A DNA stretch of 64,000 nucleotides from JAAELZ01 sp965209105 (GCA_965209105.1 CBDBQB010000036.1:1-64000); one strand, 5' to 3'. Positions 46,060-55,765 are shown, counted from the first letter of the stretch. A program made the numbers and translations. The notes: generated by a model from the letters alone, not told the origin.

Positions 46060-46834
46060 AGCAATTCGCTCATTGGGCGCAAAATCGATTGGCCTTGCTA
46101 CGTGGCTAGGCCGAGGCGCGCTGTTTTATCCGCCGAGTATCCAGGGGATGCTGTCTATTCTGAGGCGCCCAAGATTAATCGTTCAGCAAATTTTTTCTGT
46201 GGGGGTGCTGTCGATGGCGATTATCCTAATCGCTGGATTCTTTGTCGGCATGGTATTGGGGCTACAGGGATATCTTCAACTATCGACGATCAAAGCAGAA
46301 TCTAGCCTAGGCTTAGGCGTTGCGCTGATTTTAACGCGGGAACTCGGGCCCGTCGTAACAGCCTTATTGTTTGCAGGTCGCGCGGGGTCTGCCCTCACCG
46401 CTGAAATTGGCCTAATGCGCGCCACCGAACAAATTTCAGCCATGGAGATGATGGCGGTGAATCCATACAGCCGCATCATTGGTCCGCGATTCTGGGCTGG
46501 CATCATTTCCATGCCGCTGTTGGCCGCGATGTTTAGCATGGTCGGCATACTTGGCTGCTGGTTGGTGGGCGTGGGTCAATTTGGCATCGACCACGGTATT
46601 TTTTGGTCAACCATGCAAGCGGGCATTGATTGGAGAGAAGATATTTTAAACGGCATCATTAAAAGTTTTATTTTTGGTGTCGTCGTCACCGCAATCGCCT
46701 TGTTTGAAGGCTTTACCGCCAAGCCCACCTCTGCGGGTGTCAGCCGCGCAACCACCCGAACGGTGGTGAACGCCTCACTGAGCACGCTCGCGCTGGATTA
46801 TTTGTTGACCGCCCTTATGTTCGGCGGGGCTTAA
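46052..46834 (+). CDS. mlaE: Phospholipid transport permease MlaE
   Basis: This 260-aa integral membrane protein has five or six hydrophobic helices and the MlaE signature (LGLQGYLQLSTI, RELGPVVTALLFAGRAGSALTAEI in parts, MRATEQISAMEMM). ATG 46052 overlaps the mlaF end by 8 nt; an in-frame ATG at 46034 is also possible. Confidence 0.95.
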   Translation: MIEAIRSLGAKSIGLATWLGRGALFYPPSIQGMLSILRRPRLIVQQIFSVGVLSMAIILIAGFFVGMVLGLQGYLQLSTIKAESSLGLGVALILTRELGPVVTALLFAGRAGSALTAEIGLMRATEQISAMEMMAVNPYSRIIGPRFWAGIISMPLLAAMFSMVGILGCWLVGVGQFGIDHGIFWSTMQAGIDWREDILNGIIKSFIFGVVVTAIALFEGFTAKPTSAGVSRATTRTVVNASLSTLALDYLLTALMFGGA

Positions 46835-46879
46835 GCCCAAAATTAATTTTACCAATCACCCCGACAACGGAGAACCCTC

Positions 46880-47332
46880 ATGTTTTCAAAATCCCTAGAA
46901 TTTATTGTTGGCTTGTTTGTGCTGCTCGGTATTGCTGCGCTGATCGCATTAGCCACCAAAGTGGGTACCGCACGTTTGGGCACGCCTGACACTTACATCC
47001 TCACAGCTAAATTTGAAAATATTGGGGGCTTAAACGTCAAGGCGCCCGTGGCCATCGGCGGGGTACGCATTGGGCGCGTCACCGACATCGATTTGGACAC
47101 AAATGATTATAGCGCCGTGGTCTCTATGGCAGTGGAAGAGCAATACAATGAATTACCGATCGATACCTCCGCAGCCATTCTAACTTCTGGCTTATTGGGC
47201 GCCCAGTTCATCGGCTTGGATCCGGGCGGAGATTTTGAAATCCTCGGCGAGGGCGACGAGATCGAACTGACACAATCTACGATTCAACTTGAAAACTTGA
47301 TTGGTAAATTTATGTTCAGCGGCGCCGAATAG
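46880..47332 (+). CDS. mlaD: MCE-domain phospholipid-binding protein MlaD
   Basis: This 150-aa protein has one N-terminal membrane anchor (FIVGLFVLLGIAALIALAT) and a periplasmic MCE domain (FENIGGLNVKAPVAIGGVRIG, TSGLLGAQFIGLDPGG). MlaD hexamers form the lipid channel ring. Length is slightly below E. coli (183 aa). GGAG precedes the ATG. Confidence 0.95.
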   Translation: MFSKSLEFIVGLFVLLGIAALIALATKVGTARLGTPDTYILTAKFENIGGLNVKAPVAIGGVRIGRVTDIDLDTNDYSAVVSMAVEEQYNELPIDTSAAILTSGLLGAQFIGLDPGGDFEILGEGDEIELTQSTIQLENLIGKFMFSGAE

Positions 47333-47425
47333 CAGGCTAAACCAGTAAACTCAAGTAAATCGGTTCAGTTCGGTTTAACCTCTATCGGCAATAATCTTTT
47401 ACGTTTAAAACACAGACACTATTTT

Positions 47426-48037
47426 ATGACTTATAAATTCTTTCAAAGCTTGGCTCTCGCATTCACCTTGATGATTAGCACGGCGTCTTATGCGCAGAAC
47501 GATCCTCAACAGACTTTGCGATTATCGATTGATGGCCTACTCGCTGAATTTACCGCGCACCGCGCTGAACTCGAGGCCGATAAAACCAAGCTCTATTCCT
47601 TTGCTGAAAAAGTCATTGACGAACACTGGGACTTTGCCAAGATGGCACAGTTGGTGCTGGGCAAGAGCTGGCGTAAGATCAGCGATGACCAAAAAGCACG
47701 CTTTACCAAGGCTTTCAAAAGCCTGCTGGTTCGCACCTATGCTTCCGCCATGTTTAAATACACGGGCAAAGAAGCGGTTACCCTCGAAGCGCCGGTTTAT
47801 AAGGGCAAAAAAAATAACCGCGCCACCGTCAATGCAAACGGTACCTTGGGCGAAGGTTCACCCAATATCCCCCTCTCATTTTCTCTGTTTTCTGATGAAG
47901 AGGAGAAATGGCGCATCTATAATGTCGCCATTGCAGGGGTCTCATTGGTGACCACTTACCGTTCCTCATATAATCAAATTATCGCCGCCAAGGGAATTGA
48001 TTATTTAATCGACTCGATTAATAGAAAGGCAGGTTAA
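47426..48037 (+). CDS. mlaC: Periplasmic phospholipid-binding protein MlaC
   Basis: This 203-aa protein has a signal peptide cleaved after SYA (MTYKFFQSLALAFTLMISTA start) and the Tol_Tol_Ttg2 domain: VLGKSWRKISDDQKARF, FKSLLVRTYASAMF, and the C-terminal GVSLVTTYRSSYNQII. It shuttles lipid between MlaA and MlaFEDB. Confidence 0.94.
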   Translation: MTYKFFQSLALAFTLMISTASYAQNDPQQTLRLSIDGLLAEFTAHRAELEADKTKLYSFAEKVIDEHWDFAKMAQLVLGKSWRKISDDQKARFTKAFKSLLVRTYASAMFKYTGKEAVTLEAPVYKGKKNNRATVNANGTLGEGSPNIPLSFSLFSDEEEKWRIYNVAIAGVSLVTTYRSSYNQIIAAKGIDYLIDSINRKAG

Positions 48038-48039
48038 AC

Positions 48040-48339
48040 GTGTCTCCAAATTCAACAATGCGCGTTGAGGCCAACGAAGCGGGTCTTGCATTCGAGGGGG
48101 CGCTAGACCGTCGCAGCGTACCGAAATTACTTCGTACCGTTGAACGTATCGAGGTGAAGTCTTCACATATCGATTTATCTCGGGTAAGCAGCATTGATAG
48201 CGCTGGCCTTGCCTTTCTCGTCTATTGGGGAAATCAGCACGGCGGTCGAGCCCGAAAAATTCGTTTGCAGGGCGCGAGTGATCAGGCTAAAAAATTAATC
48301 AGCATTATGGGTCTCAATACAGTATTTGAACTCATCTAA
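48040..48339 (+). CDS. mlaB: STAS-domain protein MlaB
   Basis: This 99-aa protein starts with GTG 48040, only 2 nt after mlaC. The STAS core reads SHIDLSRVSSIDSAGLAFLVYW with the conserved Asp-Ser pair. MlaB binds MlaF and is needed for its activity. Confidence 0.9.
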   Translation: MSPNSTMRVEANEAGLAFEGALDRRSVPKLLRTVERIEVKSSHIDLSRVSSIDSAGLAFLVYWGNQHGGRARKIRLQGASDQAKKLISIMGLNTVFELI

Positions 48340-48350
48340 GGCTTTATTTT

Positions 48351-49184
48351 GTGATTGATCTGCACGCACACTCCACCGCCTCGGACGGCACCCTAAGCCC
48401 GCGTACCTTAGTTAAAAATGCAGCCGCCGCGGGCGTCACGGTGCTTGCATTGACGGATCACGATACAGTAGACGGTATTTCAGAAGCCCAAACTGCCGCT
48501 GATGATTATGGCATCCATCTCGTCCACGGCATCGAGTTATCTGTTAGCTGGCAAAAACAAACTTTGCACTTGGTCGGTTTGAACATTGATAAACACTATC
48601 CCCCGCTCACCAAAGCCTTAGAAAAAGCCGCTGTATTTCGACAATCCCGCGCGAAAGAAATAGCTCGAAAGCTGGCGCAACACGGCATTGACAATGCCTA
48701 CGAAGGCGCCAGTACCTACGCCAAAACTCATCTCATTAGTCGTTCGCATTTCGCACACTATCTTGTCGAGCAAGGTCACGCCAAGGATATCCGCCAAGTA
48801 TTCAAACGATTTTTGGTGCGCGGCAAGCCCGGCTTCGTCGGCGGCGATTGGATGAGCCTAAGCAATGGCGTTGAACTTATTCACAAGGCTGGCGGTATTG
48901 CGGTTATCGCACATCCCGCGCGATATAGACTCAGCCGAACAAAGCTGAGAAAGCTATTCGCCAAATTCAAGCAAATGGGCGGCGAAGGCATTGAAGTGGT
49001 CTCAGGCAGCCAAAGCAAAGAAGAAAACCACACCATGGCACAGCACGCCCTAGATTTTGATTTTGCCGCTTCTGCCGGTTCAGACTACCACGGCCCCGAA
49101 AAACCCTGGGTACAACTCGGGCGCCTACCCGAACTGTATTACCGCTGCACGCCGATTTGGGAATCCCAGCTGCGTTTAAATTAA
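48351..49184 (+). CDS. rnm: PHP-domain phosphoesterase (RNase AM/YciV type)
   Basis: This 277-aa protein starts with GTG 48351. Metal ligands of the PHP domain are visible: DLHAHSTASDG (H5, H7), LTDHDTV, HGIEL, SRSHFAHYL, IAHPARY and GSDYHGP. E. coli YciV/RnaAM is a 5'-3' exonuclease on RNA ends and also hydrolyses 3',5'-nucleoside bisphosphate. It follows mlaB by 11 nt. Confidence 0.9.
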   Translation: MIDLHAHSTASDGTLSPRTLVKNAAAAGVTVLALTDHDTVDGISEAQTAADDYGIHLVHGIELSVSWQKQTLHLVGLNIDKHYPPLTKALEKAAVFRQSRAKEIARKLAQHGIDNAYEGASTYAKTHLISRSHFAHYLVEQGHAKDIRQVFKRFLVRGKPGFVGGDWMSLSNGVELIHKAGGIAVIAHPARYRLSRTKLRKLFAKFKQMGGEGIEVVSGSQSKEENHTMAQHALDFDFAASAGSDYHGPEKPWVQLGRLPELYYRCTPIWESQLRLN

Positions 49185-49196
49185 AGGAATCTGCCC

Positions 49197-49430
49197 ATGA
49201 ATAAAAATAGGCGCATCAAATTTTTTGAGGTAACAGGTTCCGCATTAGCAATTATATATGCCATGCTAATCGCGTCAAACACTGGAAACGAAATACTCGG
49301 GTTTGCGCTATTGTTAACTTCATCGGGACTCTTTGCAGCATGGGCGATTATCGATAAACGATGGGCGTTTTTAACCCTGCAGTTTTTCTACGCTACTTCG
49401 GCAATCATTGGCTTGATTCGATGGGGATAG
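49197..49430 (+). CDS. Small membrane protein of unknown function
   Basis: This 77-aa protein has three predicted hydrophobic helices (about 13-28, 33-50, 56-74). AAAGGAA lies 8-10 nt before ATG 49197. It follows the PHP gene by 12 nt. Not recognised. Confidence 0.6.
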   Translation: MNKNRRIKFFEVTGSALAIIYAMLIASNTGNEILGFALLLTSSGLFAAWAIIDKRWAFLTLQFFYATSAIIGLIRWG

Positions 49431-49938
49431 AGAATACATACAGATTCCGCATTTTCTCTGTAGTAATCACTACTAGGTCTAAAGAATAGTGGTGTTTTTT
49501 CTTTATTCTTTGGCAATCCTGTCGCTTAGAAATATATCTGACATTGCCACTGCCGTGGCGGGCGTTCATTCTTTTGCTTGTGCAAAAGAACAGAACCAAG
49601 AAAACACACCGCAAATGGTAGCCCTTCGGGTTCCCGAGCTTATGATTTAATTTACCGTCGCTGCGGAACTCGCTACGCTCAGACAGTCCTCGCTTCACCC
49701 GTCAAATGAAATCATAAACTCAGCCACTCATTTCTAATGCGGACTATTTGATACAGCTTACCCGTAAGTGACGTGATTCTTGAGTCTCGTCATCGAGCAC
49801 AACACAACAAGCTCATAACATCCCCTATTCCGCTTTATCGCTTTATCGCTTTATCGCTTTATCGCTTTATCGCTTTATCGCTTTATCGCTAAATACTAAA
49901 CTCTAATAGTCGTATGTAACTACCTATCTAAATAAAAT
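49431..49938. other. Non-coding region with hairpin and microsatellite
   Basis: 508 bp without a believable gene. TTCTTTTGC/GCAAAAGAA (from about 49570, 4-nt loop) forms a perfect hairpin in a stretch of the kind common in proteobacterial spacers. The part around 49660-49700 is rich in CGCT/GCTC words like those in the tRNA array. The microsatellite 49832-49890 follows. Confidence 0.45.
49832..49890. repeat. Microsatellite: 7 copies of GCTTTATC
   Basis: Fifty-six bp of perfect octanucleotide repeat, followed by a 3-nt partial copy. It lies about 50 bp beyond the stop codon of the PhzF-like gene. Confidence 0.95.
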
Positions 49939-50775
49939 CTATTCTAAGTTTCGTGTGGCTCCAGAAATACGAATTGAACTCCCAATTTCGGGATTTATCT
50001 CAGCGGTAATGACTGAACGTAAGCCCATGTCTTCACCTTGAACAATCGTTATCTTTCCTGATGTATTCCAATCAAGGTCTCGTAAATAACCAGAGAATGC
50101 AGCGGCGGCTGCGCCAGTTGCGGGATCTTCAAGTACGCCACCTGAAGCAAATGCATTGCGCACGTGAAATAGCTGCTCAGTTTCAGCAACCACAAGCATC
50201 ACAGTCACTATCCCTCGCTCTCTCATAAAGATACGCCCAGCATCAAGGTCATACTTCATTGCAGCTAAGTCTGTTCGTTTTTTTAGCGCCAATACATAGT
50301 GATCAGCACCGCCGCTTATATGAGCAGGTGGAATTGCCTCGGATAACTGAGAGTGGTTATAAGCAAACAGAGCCAATGTTTGATTTACTTCTGCTTCTGT
50401 TAGTTTCTGAGAGTGAGTATTGGGTGATTGTAATGCCGCGAAATATTGATTATTGCGATAAACCCCTTCGACAGAAATCGTAGTTTCGTTAAGGCTTAGT
50501 TTATAATTTCCGTCACCATACTTTTGGGCTAAAGCCGCACCAAGAGCAATGGTTGCATGCCCGCAAAATGGTACTTCGGATTCAGGAGAAAAATATCTAA
50601 CGCGCCAACTTTGTTTATCGCCTTGCATTTCCGAAAATGCGGTCTCAGAGAACCCAACCTTTGCTGCGACTTGTTGCATATCAGTGGGTGACGGCATTAG
50701 TTTTGTAAGTACAATTCCTGCGGGATTACCGCCAGCTTCAGCGTCAGAAAATGCTGCAATTTTAATGATGTCCAT
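49939..50775 (-). CDS. PhzF-family isomerase/epimerase
   Basis: This 278-aa protein has the PhzF double-hotdog-like fold. The N-terminus is IIKIAAFSDAEAGGNPAGIV, with GFSETAF (the catalytic Glu) and CGHATIALGAAL, and the C-terminal half has EDPATGAAAAAFSGYL. Characterised PhzF isomerises a phenazine precursor, but no phenazine genes are nearby; most family members have unknown substrates. Confidence 0.9.
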   Translation of the reverse strand: MDIIKIAAFSDAEAGGNPAGIVLTKLMPSPTDMQQVAAKVGFSETAFSEMQGDKQSWRVRYFSPESEVPFCGHATIALGAALAQKYGDGNYKLSLNETTISVEGVYRNNQYFAALQSPNTHSQKLTEAEVNQTLALFAYNHSQLSEAIPPAHISGGADHYVLALKKRTDLAAMKYDLDAGRIFMRERGIVTVMLVVAETEQLFHVRNAFASGGVLEDPATGAAAAAFSGYLRDLDWNTSGKITIVQGEDMGLRSVITAEINPEIGSSIRISGATRNLE

Positions 50776-50856
50776 TTTAATTTATCGTTCGTGAGTTGAA
50801 ATCGAATGGCTGTTTTGAGTATAAAACAACACAGCCCGATTACTTAAACTCATTTC

Positions 50857-51738
50857 TTAGCCACTGGACGTAGATTTTGACTTGGCCCGAGAAGATGCGG
50901 GAATCTGCGCAATCACAATTGCCGCCATCATCAGGCTTGCGCCGACGATCATCCTAAAGCTCATTTCTTCGTCCAATAACCATACACCACCCAATGCGCC
51001 GAATACTGCTTCGAGTGATAAGACCAATGCCGCCGTGTGTGCCGCGACACGCTTTTGCGCGATCACTTGTAGGGTATAGGCGACGCCCACCGACAATACG
51101 CCCGCGTAGATTAATTCAGTACTGCTGCTTTTAATCGCCAGCCACGTCGGCGTTTCCCAAATCAGCATGCCTAATGTGCTGAAGCCAGCACACATATAAA
51201 ACTGAATAACCGACAAACGCAGGGCGTCATATTGTGAGGCGCGCCCGACCACAATGATATGAAAGGCGAAGAAAACCGCGGCGGATAAGACCCAAAGATC
51301 ACCGATCACGGGGGGGCTCGTTAGGCCTTGCATAGTCAATAAATACATACCACAGGCACCCAGCGCAACGGCATACCAAACCCACTTGGAAATTACTTGA
51401 CCGACCCATGCCAGTATCAGCGGCACAATAATGATGTATAGCCCGGTGATAAATGCCGCCTTACCCGCGGTGGTACTGACAATCCCGATTTGTTGAGTGA
51501 TTGAGCCTAGAAACAGAAACACGCCCATTGGAATCGCCGCTGACCAGCCTGCCTTGCCCAAGGCACCCACCTTAGATTTGAATAATGGCAGTAATAAAAG
51601 CAAGCAAGTCGCACCAAGGGCAAAACGAATCGCATTGAAGGTATAGGGCCCCATCACTTCCATGGAGCTTTTTTGCGCGACAAAAGCTAAGCCCCAAATG
51701 AGCGCGGTTAAAAACATCATGGCGTAACCCGCTAACAT
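50857..51738 (-). CDS. EamA/DMT-family transporter
   Basis: This 293-aa protein has ten predicted helices in two EamA repeats (first MMFLTALIWGLAFVAQKSSM, second beginning near WVLSAAVFFAFHIIVVG). The substrate is unknown. It ends in a short basic tail. It precedes hslO in the opposite order of transcription: hslO is upstream by 9 nt and likely cotranscribed. Confidence 0.88.
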   Translation of the reverse strand: MLAGYAMMFLTALIWGLAFVAQKSSMEVMGPYTFNAIRFALGATCLLLLLPLFKSKVGALGKAGWSAAIPMGVFLFLGSITQQIGIVSTTAGKAAFITGLYIIIVPLILAWVGQVISKWVWYAVALGACGMYLLTMQGLTSPPVIGDLWVLSAAVFFAFHIIVVGRASQYDALRLSVIQFYMCAGFSTLGMLIWETPTWLAIKSSSTELIYAGVLSVGVAYTLQVIAQKRVAAHTAALVLSLEAVFGALGGVWLLDEEMSFRMIVGASLMMAAIVIAQIPASSRAKSKSTSSG

Positions 51739-51747
51739 ATACGCGCC

Positions 51748-52615
51748 CTACTGTTCATTTACCGGCGCGGAACGTTTGGCTTCAAACAAGTTCGCCACAT
51801 CCACGCGATCAAATCGGTGATCACGATTACAAAATTCGCAATCCGCTCTAATTTCACCTTGTTCGTTGACCAGTGCCATGGCCTCGTCCAAGCCCATTTG
51901 AAGAATCACCGGCTCAATTTTCTCGCGCGAACAACGACAGCGAAACACTAAGGATTCAGAATCAAAAACGCGCACTGACTCCTCGTGATATAAACGATGC
52001 AATATGTCAGGCACTTCCAATTTTAGCAATTCCTGGTCTTTAAGCGTCGCGCCCAAAGTTTTGATATGTTGCCAACTGTCACCACTGATCGCACTGCTTT
52101 GATCGGGTAACTGCTGCAATAAAAAGCAAGCCGCGCGCTTACCATCGGCAACTAAATGAATGTGCGTCAATAACTGTTCAGAACGCTTGAAATACACCGC
52201 CAACACCTCTGCCAACTCATCGCCCTCTATATTAACCACACCTTGATAGCGCTGACTACCCTCGCCGTCAACCGTCATGACCAAGCGTCCTTGGCCGACT
52301 AAATCAGAAAACATCTCTTCTTGATCAATACGCTCATGCCCGTGCGCAAGGCCGCGTATCTCGCCCGCATTATTCGCCTGCGCAACCAGCGTATGTATCG
52401 GCCCATCTCCTTGAATTTGCATAATCATCGAGCCGCGTAATTTGATCATGCTGGCCAATGCGCTCACAGCAGCCAAAGCTTCGCCTAATAATGCCTGCTA
52501 GCACATTGGGATAATCTGCGTTGGCCAGAACACTCAGATAGCTATGTTCCAACTGGACGATTTGTCCGCGAATGTCGTGATCCGGCAATAAGAAACGGGT
52601 ACTTAGATCTGACAT
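51748..52615 (-). pseudogene. hslO: 33-kDa chaperonin Hsp33, frameshifted
   Basis: N-terminal frame (from ATG 52615): MSDLSTRFLLPDHDIRGQI, then LEHSYLSVLANADYPNVLAG. Second frame (from about 52497): LGEALAAVSALASMIKLRGS to the redox-active zinc site CRCSREK and CEFCNRDH. One extra base at 52492 (T on plus) shifts the frame; removing it gives AGLLGEAL, the family consensus. Hsp33 is a holdase switched on by oxidation of these four Cys. Full length would be about 289 aa, which is normal. It is either a recent null mutation or a sequence error. Confidence 0.87.
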
Positions 52616-52734
52616 GCCTTAGGCCGAATAGAAAGGCATTATTGTAAGCAAAAGCGCCTTAAGATATCTGAAATTTCAAGTGAAAGTGGGCAACTTTACT
52701 GCCAATGACTAGTCGAGACCTAAGGAATACACGC

Positions 52735-52791
52735 TTGATGAATCTGCTGCGACTTTATGCTATCATCGAAAACATATAAAGACTTCTTTAT
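52735..52791 (+). promoter_or_regulatory. Predicted metK promoter with palindromic operator
   Basis: TGCTATCAT (extended -10, 52758-52766) predicts a start near 52773. A palindrome follows immediately at 52776-52791: ATAAAGA-CT-TCTTTAT, two perfect 7-bp arms. A TTGATG at 52735-52740 is too far (20 nt) for a standard -35. The palindrome over the start site suggests a repressor; SahR-type control of SAM-cycle genes is one candidate, not proven. Confidence 0.5.
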
Positions 52792-52850
52792 GTGGTTATA
52801 TTAGTAATTGAAGTCCGCCCATTGAAAACGAAACTTTAGGAGCCGACAAA

Positions 52851-54020
52851 ATGGCGAAGAATTTCTTATTTACCTCAGAATCTGTCTCAGAAGGTCATCC
52901 CGACAAAGTCGCGGATCAGATTTCTGATGCGGTATTAGACGCCTTATTCAAACAAGACCCCAACTCTCGGGTCGCCTGCGAGACCATGGTCAATACCGGC
53001 ATGGCGGTCATTTCAGGCGAGATCACCACCCATGCGATCGTCGACTATCCTGAGATCGTGCGCAAGACGATTAAAGAGATCGGCTATAACAGCTCGGAAT
53101 TGGGTTTTGACTACAAAAGCTGCGCGGTATTGGTTTCGCTGGACAAGCAATCCGTCGATATCGCGCAAGGCGTGAATGAAGGCGAAGGGATTGATCTCGA
53201 TCAGGGCGCTGGCGATCAAGGCCTGATGTTTGGCTACGCCTGTAAGGAAACAGATACCCTCATGCCGTTCGCAATAGATTACGCGCATCGCTTGGTTAAA
53301 AAGCAATCTGAAGTCCGTAAAACAGGGGGGCTCACTTGGCTACGCCCGGATGCCAAATCACAAGTCTCAGTGCGTTACGAGAACAACCAACCCGTGGGTA
53401 TTGAAACGGTGGTTTTATCCACGCAGCATAGCGAAGACGTCGATCACGCCACCTTAAAGGAAGCAATCATCGAAGAAGTCATCAAGCCCGTATTGCCCGC
53501 GGACATGCTCTCAAAAAATATTGAGTATTTAGTTAACCCGACCGGCCGATTTGTAATTGGCGGCCCCGTGGGCGATTGCGGATTGACCGGGCGAAAAATT
53601 ATTGTCGATACCTACGGCGGCGCGGCCCCCCACGGCGGTGGCGCGTTCTCGGGCAAAGACCCGTCCAAGGTCGATCGCTCAGCGGCTTATGCCACGCGCT
53701 ACGTTGCGAAGAATATCGTCGCCGCAGGGCTGGCGGATCGATGCCAAGTTCAAGTGGCCTATGCAATCGGCGTTGCCCACCCTGTCTCAATCATGGTCGA
53801 AACCTTTGGCACCGGCACGATCTCTGACGAGAAAATCGAAGCCCTCATTAGCGAACATTTTGACTTACGGCCCAAGGGAATCGTCCAAATGCTCGATTTA
53901 CTCCGCCCCATATATCGCAATACCGCCGCCTATGGCCACTTTGGTCGAACCGAAGCGGAATTCACTTGGGAGCGTACCGATAAAGCCGATGTTTTGCGCG
54001 AAGCCGCGAAATGCTGCTGA
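52851..54020 (+). CDS. metK: S-adenosylmethionine synthetase
   Basis: This 389-aa enzyme makes SAM from methionine and ATP. Motifs are SVSEGHPDKVADQ, GAGDQGLMFGYA, GGPVGDCGLTGRKII, GGGAFSGKDPSKVDRS, and FGTGTISDEKI. AGGAG lies 8 nt before ATG 52851. ahcY follows after 119 bp, so SAM production and SAH removal are probably coordinated. Confidence 0.98.
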   Translation: MAKNFLFTSESVSEGHPDKVADQISDAVLDALFKQDPNSRVACETMVNTGMAVISGEITTHAIVDYPEIVRKTIKEIGYNSSELGFDYKSCAVLVSLDKQSVDIAQGVNEGEGIDLDQGAGDQGLMFGYACKETDTLMPFAIDYAHRLVKKQSEVRKTGGLTWLRPDAKSQVSVRYENNQPVGIETVVLSTQHSEDVDHATLKEAIIEEVIKPVLPADMLSKNIEYLVNPTGRFVIGGPVGDCGLTGRKIIVDTYGGAAPHGGGAFSGKDPSKVDRSAAYATRYVAKNIVAAGLADRCQVQVAYAIGVAHPVSIMVETFGTGTISDEKIEALISEHFDLRPKGIVQMLDLLRPIYRNTAAYGHFGRTEAEFTWERTDKADVLREAAKCC

Positions 54021-54139
54021 GTTGACCGACCCTTTAAAAAAATAAAAGCACAAACACAACGCTAGGGCGGAACCTTTTCGCAAAGCAGCGAAAGACCGCT
54101 AAACCCTTCGAAACCTTACCTTATAAAGACACAAACATC

Positions 54140-55537
54140 ATGAGCACTGCAGACTACATCATTCAAGATATCGGCCTCGCCGATTGGGGCCACAAAGAAA
54201 TCGCCATTGCCATGACGGAGATGCCCGGCCTTGCCTCACTACAGAAGAAATACAGCAGCGATAAGCTGCTTAAAGGTGCGCGGATTGCCGGCTCTTTACA
54301 TATGACCATCCAAACCGCGGTGCTGATCGAGACTTTGATCGCGCTCGGCGCTGAAGTGCGTTGGGCGTCTTGTAATATTTACTCTACCCAAGATCAAGCT
54401 GCCGCGGCCATCGCCGATCAAGGCATCCCCGTTTTTGCGGTTAAAGGCGAATCACTGGACGAATATTGGGCCTATACCCACCGCATCATGGAATGGGCGG
54501 ATGGCGGTATGCCGAATATGATACTCGACGATGGCGGCGATGCCACCATGTTATTGGTGCTGGGCAGTAAGGCTGAACAAGACATCAGCGTATTGGATAA
54601 TCCCAGCAGTGAAGAAGAAATCTGCATGTTCAATTCAATCAAAGCGCGCCTTGAAAATCAACCGGACTGGTACAGCACGCGGCTTGCAAATATTCAAGGC
54701 GTCACTGAAGAAACCACCACGGGTGTGCATCGCTTGTATCAAATGCAAAAAACAAGCGGCCTGCCGTTCCCCGCGATTAACGTCAACGACTCCGTTACAA
54801 AATCAAAATTTGATAATTTGTACGGCTGCCGCGAATCCTTGGTCGACGGCATTAAGCGCGCCACTGATGTCATGATCGCAGGCAAGGTCTGCTTGGTATT
54901 GGGCTACGGCGATGTCGGCAAAGGTTGTGCACAATCTTTGCGTGGCTTAGGGGCAACGGTTTGGGTCACTGAGATAGATCCCATCTGCGCACTTCAAGCC
55001 TCGATGGAAGGCTTTCGGGTGGTAGAGATGGACGATGCCTGTCCACAAGTCGATATTTTCGTCACCGCCACCGGCAACTTTAATGTCATCACCCGCAAAC
55101 ACATGCTGCAAATGCGTCACGAAGCGATTGTTTGTAATATTGGTCATTTCGACAATGAAATTGACGTCGCGGGCATGAAGGATTTGGAGTGGGAAAACAT
55201 CAAGCCTCAGGTTGATCACATCACGCTGCCCAGCGGCAACAAGATTATCTTGTTGGCAGAAGGTCGCTTGGTGAATTTGGGCTGCGCTACCGGACACCCA
55301 AGCTTTGTCATGTCAAACAGCTTCACCAATCAAGTCCTCGCGCAAATAGAGTTATGGACCAAGCCCGACGAATATCAAAACGAAGTGTATATTTTGCCCA
55401 AACACTTAGATGAAGAAGTTGCACGCCTGCACCTTGGGCGTATAGGGGCAAATTTAACCACGCTTACAAAAGAGCAAGCCGATTACATCAGTGTTGATGT
55501 TGACGGGCCTTATAAGCCTGAGCATTACCGATACTAA
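54140..55537 (+). CDS. ahcY: S-adenosylhomocysteinase
   Basis: This 465-aa enzyme hydrolyses SAH to adenosine and homocysteine. Visible are RIAGSLHMTIQTA, DDGGDATMLL, SVTKSKFDNLYGCRESL, NAD-binding GYGDVGKGCA and the C-terminal tail ending DGPYKPEHYRY, as in all AHCYs. It is probably cotranscribed with metK. The 119-bp spacer has no SAH riboswitch core that I can recognise. Confidence 0.98.
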   Translation: MSTADYIIQDIGLADWGHKEIAIAMTEMPGLASLQKKYSSDKLLKGARIAGSLHMTIQTAVLIETLIALGAEVRWASCNIYSTQDQAAAAIADQGIPVFAVKGESLDEYWAYTHRIMEWADGGMPNMILDDGGDATMLLVLGSKAEQDISVLDNPSSEEEICMFNSIKARLENQPDWYSTRLANIQGVTEETTTGVHRLYQMQKTSGLPFPAINVNDSVTKSKFDNLYGCRESLVDGIKRATDVMIAGKVCLVLGYGDVGKGCAQSLRGLGATVWVTEIDPICALQASMEGFRVVEMDDACPQVDIFVTATGNFNVITRKHMLQMRHEAIVCNIGHFDNEIDVAGMKDLEWENIKPQVDHITLPSGNKIILLAEGRLVNLGCATGHPSFVMSNSFTNQVLAQIELWTKPDEYQNEVYILPKHLDEEVARLHLGRIGANLTTLTKEQADYISVDVDGPYKPEHYRY

Positions 55538-55765
55538 TTTCTCACTGCTTCGCTATTCAATCTGACATCAGATGCACTGGCTGTGCCCACATTTGCTCAT
55601 TAATATTAGTTCTGATTAATCGGGCATAGCTTAGAATCAGATTGCATGGACAATTACTATATTTAGCAAGGATTGATCACGTTTGCGATGACCACCTAAC
55701 GCATTGAAAAAGATTTTAGCGACTGATAAGCTGAACACTTCCTCAGTCAAAAAAGAAGTTTTGAT

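Noticed and set aside
49405..49698. Leftward open frame of 97 codons
   Set aside because: It lies in the hairpin-bearing spacer, overlaps the small membrane protein gene and its translation is low-complexity and without domain pattern.
54021..54139. Possible SAH riboswitch between metK and ahcY
   Set aside because: The spacer has small stems but I cannot find the conserved GAGGAGCGCUGC-type core of the SAH riboswitch.
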